DNA of 64,000 nt from CALODL01 sp942492115 (GTDB taxonomy: Bacteria > Planctomycetota > Phycisphaerae > UBA1845 > CAIVHJ01). Location: assembly GCA_942492115.1 (NCBI GenBank), contig CALODL010000027.1:248001-312000 (forward strand), read 5' to 3'. Below the pieces are notes generated by a model. That model did not search any database, was not told the DNA's origin, and saw only the letters and a list, made by a program, of their open reading frames with translations. Of the stretch, positions 19,613-27,557 are shown in pieces. The stretch's first letter is position 1; every line of letters begins with the position of its first letter. A program made the position numbers and the translations under genes.

Positions 19613-20305
19613 TTATGAGATGGCGGCCGCAGACTGGTATACGGCGAAGTAATGAAGTGTGCTGCCGGCAATCACGAACAGATGCCATCCGGCATGTAGA
19701 TATCGGGCGCGATGATCGTTCATTAGCAGGACCGTACCGAATGTGTAAAACAGACCGCCGGCCAGGACCAGAATTGCAACTCCCTGCGGAGCGGAGCGGT
19801 AGAGCTCGGGGATAACCAACACAGGAAACCAGCCCAACGACAAGTACAACCACACGGCAATGCGATCAACGCGATGGGCCCACACGATTTTGGAAAGAAA
19901 TCCGGCCAGCCCCAGCAACCACAGGACTGTCGTCAGGACATACCACCAACCATCCAGGTAAGTCACGATGAGCGGCGTAATAGTGGAGACAATCAACAGG
20001 AATATCAACCCTTGGTCCCACATGCGAAAACGCCGCTTCCACACGGGTGAACTGATCCAGTGCGACATCGTCGACGCCGCGTAGACGGCCACGAGGGCGG
20101 CGCAATACACGATACAGCTAACCAGGTACACGGTAGCTTCACCGTGGTATGCGTGCCGCAAGAGCAATACGCTGCCCATTAGACTCAGCAGGAAACCCAG
20201 GGCGTGGGTTGATCCATTGGCCCATTCTTCGGCTTGCCGGGACAATGTGATGGTAGCGACGGCTGGAGGTTGTTCGGCCTGGCGTACTGAATCAACTCGT
20301 GACAT
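19613..20305 (-). CDS. HlyIII/PAQR-family seven-helix membrane protein
   Basis: A 230-residue integral membrane protein of the hemolysin III / YqfA (PAQR) type. The family signatures are SRQAEEWANGSTHALGF at the start, ASTMSHW near helix 3, and the His-rich end HAGWHLFVIAGSTLHYF, with about seven hydrophobic helices. The conserved His and Asp/Ser residues form a metal-dependent hydrolase-like site in PAQR receptors; the bacterial role is uncertain and is not necessarily haemolytic. I start at the ATG at 20305 (MSRVDSVRQ); an upstream ATG at 20356 is possible. It is monocistronic. Confidence 0.85.
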   Translation of the reverse strand: MSRVDSVRQAEQPPAVATITLSRQAEEWANGSTHALGFLLSLMGSVLLLRHAYHGEATVYLVSCIVYCAALVAVYAASTMSHWISSPVWKRRFRMWDQGLIFLLIVSTITPLIVTYLDGWWYVLTTVLWLLGLAGFLSKIVWAHRVDRIAVWLYLSLGWFPVLVIPELYRSAPQGVAILVLAGGLFYTFGTVLLMNDHRARYLHAGWHLFVIAGSTLHYFAVYQSAAAIS

Positions 20306-20653
20306 GAACAGGCCTCGATAATCTAATCGGGATTTCCCACCATGAGTTCCCAGCATGGGAATATCCGGTTGGAATTGTACTCATCCAGATGGTACTTCGC
20401 CAAATGCGGCCACGAGCCTGTGACAACGCCACGCTGGATCACCCTCGAACAGTAGCGCACAGCACTCGAGGTCGATCCGGAGTTCCCGAGCGCTGCCGAA
20501 GCTGCGGTCGAGTGGGAGGCCGGGCGGAAATCGGGACCGGGGACGCCGTGCGGTGGAGTCTTCATCTGTTGACAGCGCGAACCAGTACGCGGTGCAGCTG
20601 CGTTGGTGACGGCGTCAGAGGCGCCGATGGACACCGTGACGCTCGCGTCGGCG
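20306..20653. other. Intergenic stretch without supported gene
   Basis: About 350 bases between the HlyIII and DUF2252 genes, both on the minus strand. A plus-strand stretch at 20361-20450 reads ELYSSRWYFAKCGHEPVTTP before a stop and may be a broken gene remnant, but I cannot name it. No hairpin with a T-tract was seen. Confidence 0.3.
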
Positions 20654-22147
20654 CTACTCCAACGGAAAGGGGCACGTCGTGCCGGTCGTGGCGAACCACT
20701 CGCTGAAGACTCGATGGTCGTGCTCGATCACGTTTGCCATCTCGGCGGCGACGTGACGGACCTGCTTGCGAAACGCCTTGTGTTCCCCATCTGTCACCGC
20801 GTGGACGGCCGCCTCGAACGATCTCGGGACGAGGTCAGGGTCGCCGTCCTCGTCGGCGCGGGCGTGGGCGACGGCGGCCAGCAGGCCCCACTGCTGGGCG
20901 AGTTTCTCGAAGCGGGTCCTGGAGTCCAGCATCGATGTCGGGAAGGTCTCCTTGTAGGGAGAGCGGTCGCGGATCGAGTAGGTGCGCCCGTCGAGCTCGA
21001 GCCAGCCCAGGTGGTCGTCGGCGTAGACACGCAGGGCTTGTTGCGCGCGGATAACCCGCTCGCCGGGGACGCTCAGATGCTCGTCGTGCCAGGCCTGGCT
21101 TGCCTCCGAAAGGGCGGGGTAGGCCGAGGGTTGGCCCTGCTCCTTGACGTCCAGGATGTGGTCGTCCTCCCAGCGCGCGCTCGGCCCCTCGACGAGGACG
21201 TAGAAGCGCTGCATCCCCAGCGAGCCCAACCCGGCGTTACGGCGCCGCGCGATCGACTTGATGTTGAAGTAACCCTCCGGCCAGGGATGAAGCTGGTGCT
21301 GCTGCTCGATGTAGGACACGAGTGCCGTGCGTAGGCCCTGTTCGTTGGGCGATGGCACAGGCTCGAGCTCCGCGTGCCCGAGATCCAGCGTGCGCGCGCC
21401 GAGTGGGTCGGCGGCGGTCCAATCGGTCAGCATCTTCTGGCGGGCGTCATCGGTCTTGACCTCTGCGAGGAACTGGTCGAGCAGGCCATAGGCCGTGTCC
21501 TCGGTCACGACGACCATCTGCTCGTCAGCCTCGGCGACAAAGTCGTCGAGGGCGTCGAGGTAGGATTCGGTGAGCGCGTCGTGGATCGCCTTGTGGTCAT
21601 CGTCGTCGTCGCTCATCCCACTGGCCCGCATCAGCAGTTCCAGGCTGGTCGCCAGGCGCCACACATCGAGCTGGTAATCAGCCACGATGGCGTCGTCGAA
21701 GTCGTTCAGATCATAGACCACCACTCCGCGGTCGTCGTCGAAGGCCCCGAAGTTCTGGGCGTGCATGTCGCCCTGGATCCAGGTGATCGTATCTTCTGTG
21801 CTGAAGCGCTCGCGGCGCGGGTCCTGGCTCACGTCGGTGAAGAAGATGTGGGCCGTGCCGCGAAAGAAGCTGTAGGGGTCCTGTGCCATCTTGCAGTACT
21901 TGGCCGCGCGATCGAGCGGCTCGAAGCGGGCGTTGAACGTCTCGATGGCATCCAGGATCATCTCGGGGCGTCCCGGCTCGACGACCAGATGGTACTCCGG
22001 CGCCTCCTCGCCCGAGCAGCCACCCAGGCAGGTGAGCGCGAGCGCGAGGATGATGGAACAGCGGCGGACCCCCGAATCGTGCGCGGTGGCGCCGCGCCCA
22101 TCAAACGGGAGGTTGCTCGGCTCGGGTCTACCCGACCTTCTTGCCAT
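20654..22147 (-). CDS. DUF2252 family lipoprotein
   Basis: A protein of about 497 residues. The N-terminus ends in a lipoprotein signal: SIILALALTCLGGC with the lipid-accepting Cys. The start is uncertain: the ATG at 22147 gives a long n-region, and a GTG at 22219 with AAGGG upstream is the alternative. The body matches DUF2252: YSFFRGTAHIFF, ITWIQGDMHAQNFGAFDD and VVVYDLNDFDDAIVADYQLDVWRL, a fold related to aminoglycoside phosphotransferase-like kinases, with HGD-like GDMH and D.ND motifs. The substrate is unknown. An outer-membrane or periplasmic lipoprotein form is unusual for a kinase-like domain. The gene is visibly richer in G/C third positions (GTCGTCGTCG runs) than its neighbours, which hints at separate origin. 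Confidence 0.82.
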   Translation of the reverse strand: MARRSGRPEPSNLPFDGRGATAHDSGVRRCSIILALALTCLGGCSGEEAPEYHLVVEPGRPEMILDAIETFNARFEPLDRAAKYCKMAQDPYSFFRGTAHIFFTDVSQDPRRERFSTEDTITWIQGDMHAQNFGAFDDDRGVVVYDLNDFDDAIVADYQLDVWRLATSLELLMRASGMSDDDDDHKAIHDALTESYLDALDDFVAEADEQMVVVTEDTAYGLLDQFLAEVKTDDARQKMLTDWTAADPLGARTLDLGHAELEPVPSPNEQGLRTALVSYIEQQHQLHPWPEGYFNIKSIARRRNAGLGSLGMQRFYVLVEGPSARWEDDHILDVKEQGQPSAYPALSEASQAWHDEHLSVPGERVIRAQQALRVYADDHLGWLELDGRTYSIRDRSPYKETFPTSMLDSRTRFEKLAQQWGLLAAVAHARADEDGDPDLVPRSFEAAVHAVTDGEHKAFRKQVRHVAAEMANVIEHDHRVFSEWFATTGTTCPFPLE

Positions 22148-22753
22148 CGGCCGAGCTGACTGTGCCGCTGGGGGATTTCGGAATGCAGTTTCAGCCAGCA
22201 TAGAACGGTCCACATGCACTGCTTCAACCCTTGGCCCGGCCCCTGCCAGCCCTTCTTCTGGTCTCCCGCGACAACCGCAGCGATCTCAGGCCAGCACATA
22301 ATGTAAAGGAATGCAGTCCAAATTGCGCGAGAATCCGCCCCCGTGGTCCCAATCGCACAGGTCCAGGATCACGCGTTCTCTGGCCGGCCGTTCTGGACTC
22401 TGGTCGTGGGTCTCGACCATGGGATGAGCACCGGGAGCGATGTGTACGTGCCGACGCTGGTCTGCACGGTCAGGGATCACGGCGGCACGGCTGTGGTCGA
22501 CCTGCTGCACCATGACACTGCCTCGCAGCCACCCTCAGGCCTTGATCGCGCCACATTCGTTGAACATGTTTGTGATGCACGCGCCATCCTTCGAGCCGCA
22601 GCTTTGAAGTGCTGGTTCACGGTGCTTCATGGCTGTTGATCCTCACTCAATATCCCGAGCCATTGATACTGTGATTTTTCTGGTAGACTTCGGGCATGGG
22701 ATCCAGCCACTGGCTGGAAGGCTCCGTTACGGACCTCGCTCAGGAGGCGATCG
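22148..22753. other. Divergent intergenic region before the secretion ATPase
   Basis: About 600 bases between divergent genes, which may hold promoters for both. It contains one small open frame described separately (22343-22639). A weak TTGATA...TAGACT pair at 22663-22689 with 15-base spacing could be a promoter for the ATPase gene. Confidence 0.3.
22343..22639 (+). CDS. Possible small hypothetical protein
   Basis: A 98-codon frame starting with GTG, open upstream to about 22307. Its translation has an ordinary mixed composition (for example VVGLDHGMSTGSDVYVPTLV and RDHGGTAVVDLLHHD) and ends 114 bases before the ATPase gene. There is no recognised domain and no strong ribosome site. The antisense strand is also open here over 76 codons, so the coding sense is uncertain; it could be a remnant. 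Confidence 0.25.
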   Translation: MVPIAQVQDHAFSGRPFWTLVVGLDHGMSTGSDVYVPTLVCTVRDHGGTAVVDLLHHDTASQPPSGLDRATFVEHVCDARAILRAAALKCWFTVLHGC

Positions 22754-23968
22754 ATGGAAGCAAGACATCCGGGTTCCAAGGTCTTGGCGACTTTGCTCGA
22801 AGACAAATCCCCCACAAGTGAATGCGTTGACACCCTGGTGCGCTACGCGGTGCATGCAGTTGCTACCGACTTATTCTTTAGTCCTCGCCGTGACGACTAT
22901 CAAGTCAGCATGAGGTGCGATGGAATCATTGTCGAGCTCGGTGCAGTCCCGAACGCCTGGGCGAAGCATGTCACCAATCATGTCAAAGTGGATGCCGGGC
23001 TCAACGCGGCCGAACGCCGCCGCCCCCAGGATGGAAGGATCGCGGTGGCGGATGGAGAGCGCCAAATCGACGTTCGGGTGAGTACGTTGCCCATGTTCTT
23101 TGGGGAAGAGGTTGCTTTGCGCATACTAGACAGGCAGGTTCGTCTGACAGAGCTGGATCGCTTGAATCTGGGTGATGCTGCGACAGCTACGATGAGGCAG
23201 CTCATCCGGGCGACGAACGGCTTGATTCTAGTAAGTGGACCTGCAGGCAGCGGTAAGTCGACGACGCTTTATGCCCTGCTGAATGAGCTGAACGATGGCA
23301 CCCGTCGGATCAACACTCTCGAGGAACCCGTTGAGGCGTACATACCTGGAATCCTCCAGACCGAGGTTCGAGTAAAGCTAGGACTCGATTTCGCGGACTT
23401 GCTTCCTGCAGTGCTACGCCACGATCCCGACATCATCATGATAGGAGAAGTCAGGGATGTCGACACAGCTACGATTGCCTTGCGTGCGGCGGCCAGCGGG
23501 CAGCTCGTGCTGGCCACGGTTCACGCACCCCGCGCCTCCGGAGCGATCGACAGCATGTTGGGACTCGGGGCGAATCCCTTTCTGTTGGCCAGCTCATTGA
23601 GAGGCGTGATCGCACAGGACATGCTGAGGAAAACATGTCAGGGGTGTGCTCAGGAGATCGATGCTCCGGCGGGAGTGGACCTGGCAGACTTGCAGTCTTA
23701 CGTCGAAGCTGATTGGGCGCCGGAATTCCGCCGCGGATCAGGATGCGAGCGGTGTTTCAACTCCGGCTACCACGGTCTGATGGCTATTGCGGAAGTCTTC
23801 AAGGCGTCCAAGAAAGTCCGCGCCTTGATTGAACAAGGTGTGCCGCGGTCTGCGATCGACGAGCAACTGGCGAGCGAGGGCGTGATTCCGTTGTCAGTCT
23901 CGGCTAAACGTGCGATGGCTTCAGGCCACACAACCATCGAGGAGGCATCCCGGATCTTCGACAGGTAG
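22754..23968 (+). CDS. PilB/GspE-type secretion ATPase lacking the N-terminal domain
   Basis: A 404-residue ATPase with a strong ribosome site (AGGAGG, 6 bases before ATG). Walker A GPAGSGKST is at 162-170, the Asp box is EEPVEAYIPGILQTEV, Walker B PDIIMIGEVRD at 225-235, and the His box LATVHAPRASGAIDSM. A tetracysteine zinc finger (Cys295, Cys298, Cys331, Cys334) marks it as PilB/GspE-like rather than PilT-like. It is shorter than typical GspE/PilB (about 500-570 residues), lacking the N-terminal MshEN/T2SSE_N domains. No other pilus or type II secretion gene is nearby, so it is an orphan ATPase. Confidence 0.9.
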   Translation: MEARHPGSKVLATLLEDKSPTSECVDTLVRYAVHAVATDLFFSPRRDDYQVSMRCDGIIVELGAVPNAWAKHVTNHVKVDAGLNAAERRRPQDGRIAVADGERQIDVRVSTLPMFFGEEVALRILDRQVRLTELDRLNLGDAATATMRQLIRATNGLILVSGPAGSGKSTTLYALLNELNDGTRRINTLEEPVEAYIPGILQTEVRVKLGLDFADLLPAVLRHDPDIIMIGEVRDVDTATIALRAAASGQLVLATVHAPRASGAIDSMLGLGANPFLLASSLRGVIAQDMLRKTCQGCAQEIDAPAGVDLADLQSYVEADWAPEFRRGSGCERCFNSGYHGLMAIAEVFKASKKVRALIEQGVPRSAIDEQLASEGVIPLSVSAKRAMASGHTTIEEASRIFDR

Positions 23969-24027
23969 TGACCTCCTCGGGTGGCGGATCTGTTCCATGA
24001 TTCGTTGCAGTCGTTTATCATGAACTC

Positions 24028-26727
24028 GTGCTGAATCCAATCAACACGAGCATTGGGCCCTACACGATCACTCGTGAGCTCGGCCGCGGCGGGATGGGCG
24101 TGGTCTACTTCGGCCGCGACACACGCTTGGATCGTGACGTCGCGATCAAGGCGCTGCCCGAACACCTCGCCCAGGATCCCGAGCGTCTCGCACGGTTCGA
24201 ACGCGAAGCGAAAACACTTGCGCAGCTCCATCATCCGAACGTGGCCGGTATTTACGGTGTCGAGGAGCATGACGGCGCCCGATACCTCGTCCTGGAGTAT
24301 GTCGAAGGCGAGACGCTCGCCCAGCGACTGGACCGCGGCGCCATTCCAGTCGACGAGGCCCTCGAGATCGCTATCCAGATCGCCGCGGGCGTGGAGGCGG
24401 CGCACGAAGCCGGTGTCATCCATCGCGACCTCAAACCGGGCAACGTCATCGTAACACCGGACGGCAAAGCCAAGGTTCTCGACTTTGGCCTCGCGCGGGC
24501 GGAAGAGTCATCGTCATCCATGAGCATGTCCTCTGGCGATCCAACGATTACGTCACCCGCGCAACACTCACCCACCATGCCGGGCGTGATCCTCGGCACA
24601 GCCGCATACATGTCGCCCGAGCAAGCCCGCGGACGCCCCGTCGACAAACGCACGGACATCTGGTCGTTCGGCGTGGTCCTCTGCGAGATGCTCACCGGCG
24701 CAAGCCCGTTCGTCGGCGAAACCGTCAGCGATTCCATCGGCGCCGTATTGCACAAACACATCGATCTCAAACGACTGCCGTCCGCCACGCCATCGGTGGT
24801 GCGCCACGTATTGCAGCGTTGCCTCACGCGAGAGAAGTCGGCACGCTACCGCGATATCGGGGATGTGCGCATCGAACTCGAGCGCGGCGACTTGCGCCCT
24901 CCTGGACATGCGACCGATGACAACACGGGGGGCGATGTACGGATTCCGTGGATCATTGCAGGCGTTCTTGCGATCGCCCTGGCGATCGCATGCTACTTCG
25001 GGGTTGGCGCTGCTCGGCCGCCTGTGACCATGCTGCGTGCGTCGCTGCTCGCGCCGGAGCAATTTGTGTATCACCTGAGCGGTGCGGACCCCGGCCCACC
25101 CAGTCTCTCGCCGGATGGCACGAAGGTCGCATTCTGCGCGCGCGATGAGGCGGGCATCGTGACGCTGTGGATTCGTAACCTCGATCAACCCACGCCCATG
25201 TGTCTGCCGGGCACGGAACGCGCGCAATATCCGTTCTGGTCGCCGGACAGCCGAGCAATTGCCTTTTTTGCCAAAGGCAAGCTGTGGCGCATGGACCTCT
25301 CCGGAGGCGCCCCGTTAGCACTGGCGGATGCGCCGAATGGCAAGGGCGGCTCCTGGGGATCCGACGATGTCATTCTGTTCGCGCCCGAAGCGAGCGAGCC
25401 AATCTACCGTGTGTCTTCTTCAGGCGGTCAATCCGAGGCCATTACGACCGTGCATCGCGAGCGAAATGAAAACTCACATCGTCACCCGCGCTGGCTGCCT
25501 GACGGAGAACACTTCCTGTACCTTGCGCGGCAGGCCGCGCCCTCCCCGAAACAGGGCATGCATGTAGTCAGGGTGGCCTCGACCGACGGGTCCATTGACC
25601 GGGAAGTGCTGCGTTCGGATACCAACATAGAATTGGCAGCTGGCAAAATGCTTTACGTGTCGGACGGCTCACTCATCGCCCGGCCGTTCGATCCGGTCCG
25701 CCTCGAATTCAATGGTAAGCCCACAATAGTTTTGGGCTCGGTCAAAACAATCCCGGCCGCCGCAGTTGGAGTGTTCAGCGCAGCTGGCGATCGAGCCATG
25801 GTGTACATGGCCGGCGAAGCGGCGTCGCTAACCGATCGCCTGGTGTGGTATGGACGTGACGGGCAGCAACAGGACGTGCTTGCAGATTCAATTCTATGCG
25901 ACCACTTTCGAGTCTCGCCGAATGGCGCCTTCGTGGTGGCCCATCTATGGGACCCAACCAGCGGGATGGCTGATATCTGGATGCTTGATGCCAGGAGCGG
26001 ACGTCGAGATCGATTTGCCGCTATCGTGGACGTCGAGCCATCTCCGATCCCGAGTCCCGACTCTGAGCGCATCGCTTTCCTGTCAGCCCGAGGCGGCGAC
26101 CCCGAACTGTACACACAGTCGATTGGCGGATTCGAAGAAGCGCAGCTGCTGATCCAGCTCGATGAGCGCGTACGGCTGACGTGCTGGACGCGTGACGGAT
26201 CGGAGTTCCTCGCGGATTCGCTGAGCAGGAAACAGGAGATCATTTACGCGATTGAGGCCGAGGGGTCCGGCACCATACGCAAGGTCCTCGAGTCGAGCAG
26301 CGGCGCCTGGGGAGCACAGGTCTCGCCCGACGGCAAGTGGATGGCGTTTAACAGCTATGGCTCATCCGAACACAACGTCGAGGTCACTACATTTCCGAAA
26401 CCCGGAAGATTGATCCGCATTTCGACAACCGGTGGCGCATGGGCATCATGGAACGACGACGGCACGGAACTTTATTATCAGGGCACAGACGGCGTCTTGA
26501 ACGCTGTGTCCGTAGAACAAACTGACAATGGGCTCCGTTTCGGCGAACCGCAGGCGCTGTTCGACACCGGCCAGCCGCTGGACGATACGACACCTTATCC
26601 GCGGTTCCAGGTCACCGCGGACGGGCAGCGGTTCCTGGTCATGGAACGGGCTACCCAGACCGAATCGCCCGCCGCGCACATCATCCAAAACTGGACCCTC
26701 TTGCTGGAGCCGGGAATCGGCGAATGA
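24028..26727 (+). CDS. Ser/Thr protein kinase with TolB/WD40-like beta-propeller
   Basis: An 899-residue kinase from a GTG start. The kinase domain (about 10-285) has GRGGMGVVY, Lys41 in VAIKALPEHL, Asp134 in IHRDLKPGN, LDFGLARA and GTAAYMSPEQARG. A membrane helix lies at about 306-325 (WIIAGVLAIALAIACYFGV). The rest is a propeller of PD40/TolB type: SLSPDGTKVAFCARDE, WSPDSRAIAFFAKGK and VSPDGKWMAFNSYGS repeats. This architecture is common in Acidobacteria and Planctomycetes; the propeller is thought to sense extracytoplasmic ligands. A -10-like TATCAT sits 6 bases before the GTG with a TTCCAT 17 bases further up, so the mRNA may be leaderless. Unlike the other kinases here, no sigma factor gene is attached. 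Confidence 0.92.
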   Translation: MLNPINTSIGPYTITRELGRGGMGVVYFGRDTRLDRDVAIKALPEHLAQDPERLARFEREAKTLAQLHHPNVAGIYGVEEHDGARYLVLEYVEGETLAQRLDRGAIPVDEALEIAIQIAAGVEAAHEAGVIHRDLKPGNVIVTPDGKAKVLDFGLARAEESSSSMSMSSGDPTITSPAQHSPTMPGVILGTAAYMSPEQARGRPVDKRTDIWSFGVVLCEMLTGASPFVGETVSDSIGAVLHKHIDLKRLPSATPSVVRHVLQRCLTREKSARYRDIGDVRIELERGDLRPPGHATDDNTGGDVRIPWIIAGVLAIALAIACYFGVGAARPPVTMLRASLLAPEQFVYHLSGADPGPPSLSPDGTKVAFCARDEAGIVTLWIRNLDQPTPMCLPGTERAQYPFWSPDSRAIAFFAKGKLWRMDLSGGAPLALADAPNGKGGSWGSDDVILFAPEASEPIYRVSSSGGQSEAITTVHRERNENSHRHPRWLPDGEHFLYLARQAAPSPKQGMHVVRVASTDGSIDREVLRSDTNIELAAGKMLYVSDGSLIARPFDPVRLEFNGKPTIVLGSVKTIPAAAVGVFSAAGDRAMVYMAGEAASLTDRLVWYGRDGQQQDVLADSILCDHFRVSPNGAFVVAHLWDPTSGMADIWMLDARSGRRDRFAAIVDVEPSPIPSPDSERIAFLSARGGDPELYTQSIGGFEEAQLLIQLDERVRLTCWTRDGSEFLADSLSRKQEIIYAIEAEGSGTIRKVLESSSGAWGAQVSPDGKWMAFNSYGSSEHNVEVTTFPKPGRLIRISTTGGAWASWNDDGTELYYQGTDGVLNAVSVEQTDNGLRFGEPQALFDTGQPLDDTTPYPRFQVTADGQRFLVMERATQTESPAAHIIQNWTLLLEPGIGE

Positions 26728-26852
26728 CGAGCATTGCAAACAGGCGTATCAGTGCGCATGACATTGCCCACAGCCGGATGGTGTCAGCGCATGTCGGTCG
26801 GTAAGCGCGATATCGAGTGATCGTCGATCTGGACGCGCCGCGCCGGCGGCAG

Positions 26853-27317
26853 TCACTGGCTGGCGGTGTGCATGTTTTGTGCCGCAGTCTGCATATCGGC
26901 CATGTCCCGGGCGACACACTTTTTCATCATCGGGCCAAACACCACAGCGCTGAGTGGTAACATCAGCTTGGCGAACAAGCTGACCGGGCGACTGGTCATG
27001 TCTATGTGGACCTCTGTACCGGAGCCTTTGGGCTTGAAGCTGAATGTCGAGTTGTACGAGCAGCCGCATGATTCGCAGCCGAGTGAGTAGTGCTTGCCTG
27101 GTTCATAGGCCGTGATTTCCATCTCCTCTGTGCACCGCTTGTTGAACATCGTCCTCGTTTCGCTGAAGCGAGTGCCGACGCCGATCGGGCCGGCAGTCAG
27201 CACCGTCAGCTCCTCAATGCCGGCGATGCGCTCCGCGGCCTTGTCGAAGTCGATGAACATCTCAAATGTTTGCTCTGGTGCGAGGTCGATGTCGATGGTC
27301 ATGTGCATGCGTGCCAT
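26853..27317 (-). CDS. SRPBCC-family (polyketide cyclase/START-like) protein
   Basis: A 154-residue soluble protein from the ATG at 27317, with AGGAG 9 bases upstream; the open frame reaches 27524 but without support. It follows the SRPBCC helix-grip pattern: an N-terminal strand MTIDIDLAPEQTFEMFIDFDK, IGVGTRFSETR, then strands around EEMEITAYEPGKHYSLGCES and TFSFKPKGSGTEVHIDMT, and a long C-terminal helix (ARDMADMQTAAQNM). Such proteins bind lipids or other hydrophobic ligands, or act as putative cyclases; the ligand cannot be deduced. Three cysteines cluster in CESCGC. Convergent with the kinase gene to the left. Confidence 0.8.
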   Translation of the reverse strand: MARMHMTIDIDLAPEQTFEMFIDFDKAAERIAGIEELTVLTAGPIGVGTRFSETRTMFNKRCTEEMEITAYEPGKHYSLGCESCGCSYNSTFSFKPKGSGTEVHIDMTSRPVSLFAKLMLPLSAVVFGPMMKKCVARDMADMQTAAQNMHTASQ

Positions 27318-27557
27318 GTCGAGTGGGCTCCTTATGGGGCGGGTGGTCTGCGGCACCTGCCGCGCCCGGCCTGCCTTCACGGTAGTGAAATCTGGAGATT
27401 CTCCGATCTGAAACTCCGACAACACAAGCTCAGCCCGCGCGGCCTTTTCGCGCAGGGAATCTGAGATGTATGTCGTTCTTATGGGGCGGCAGGTCCCGCC
27501 GTTCGAGCAGGTGTGAAAGTTCATCTAAGTCGTTTAGGACATCAACACACCCTGGCA

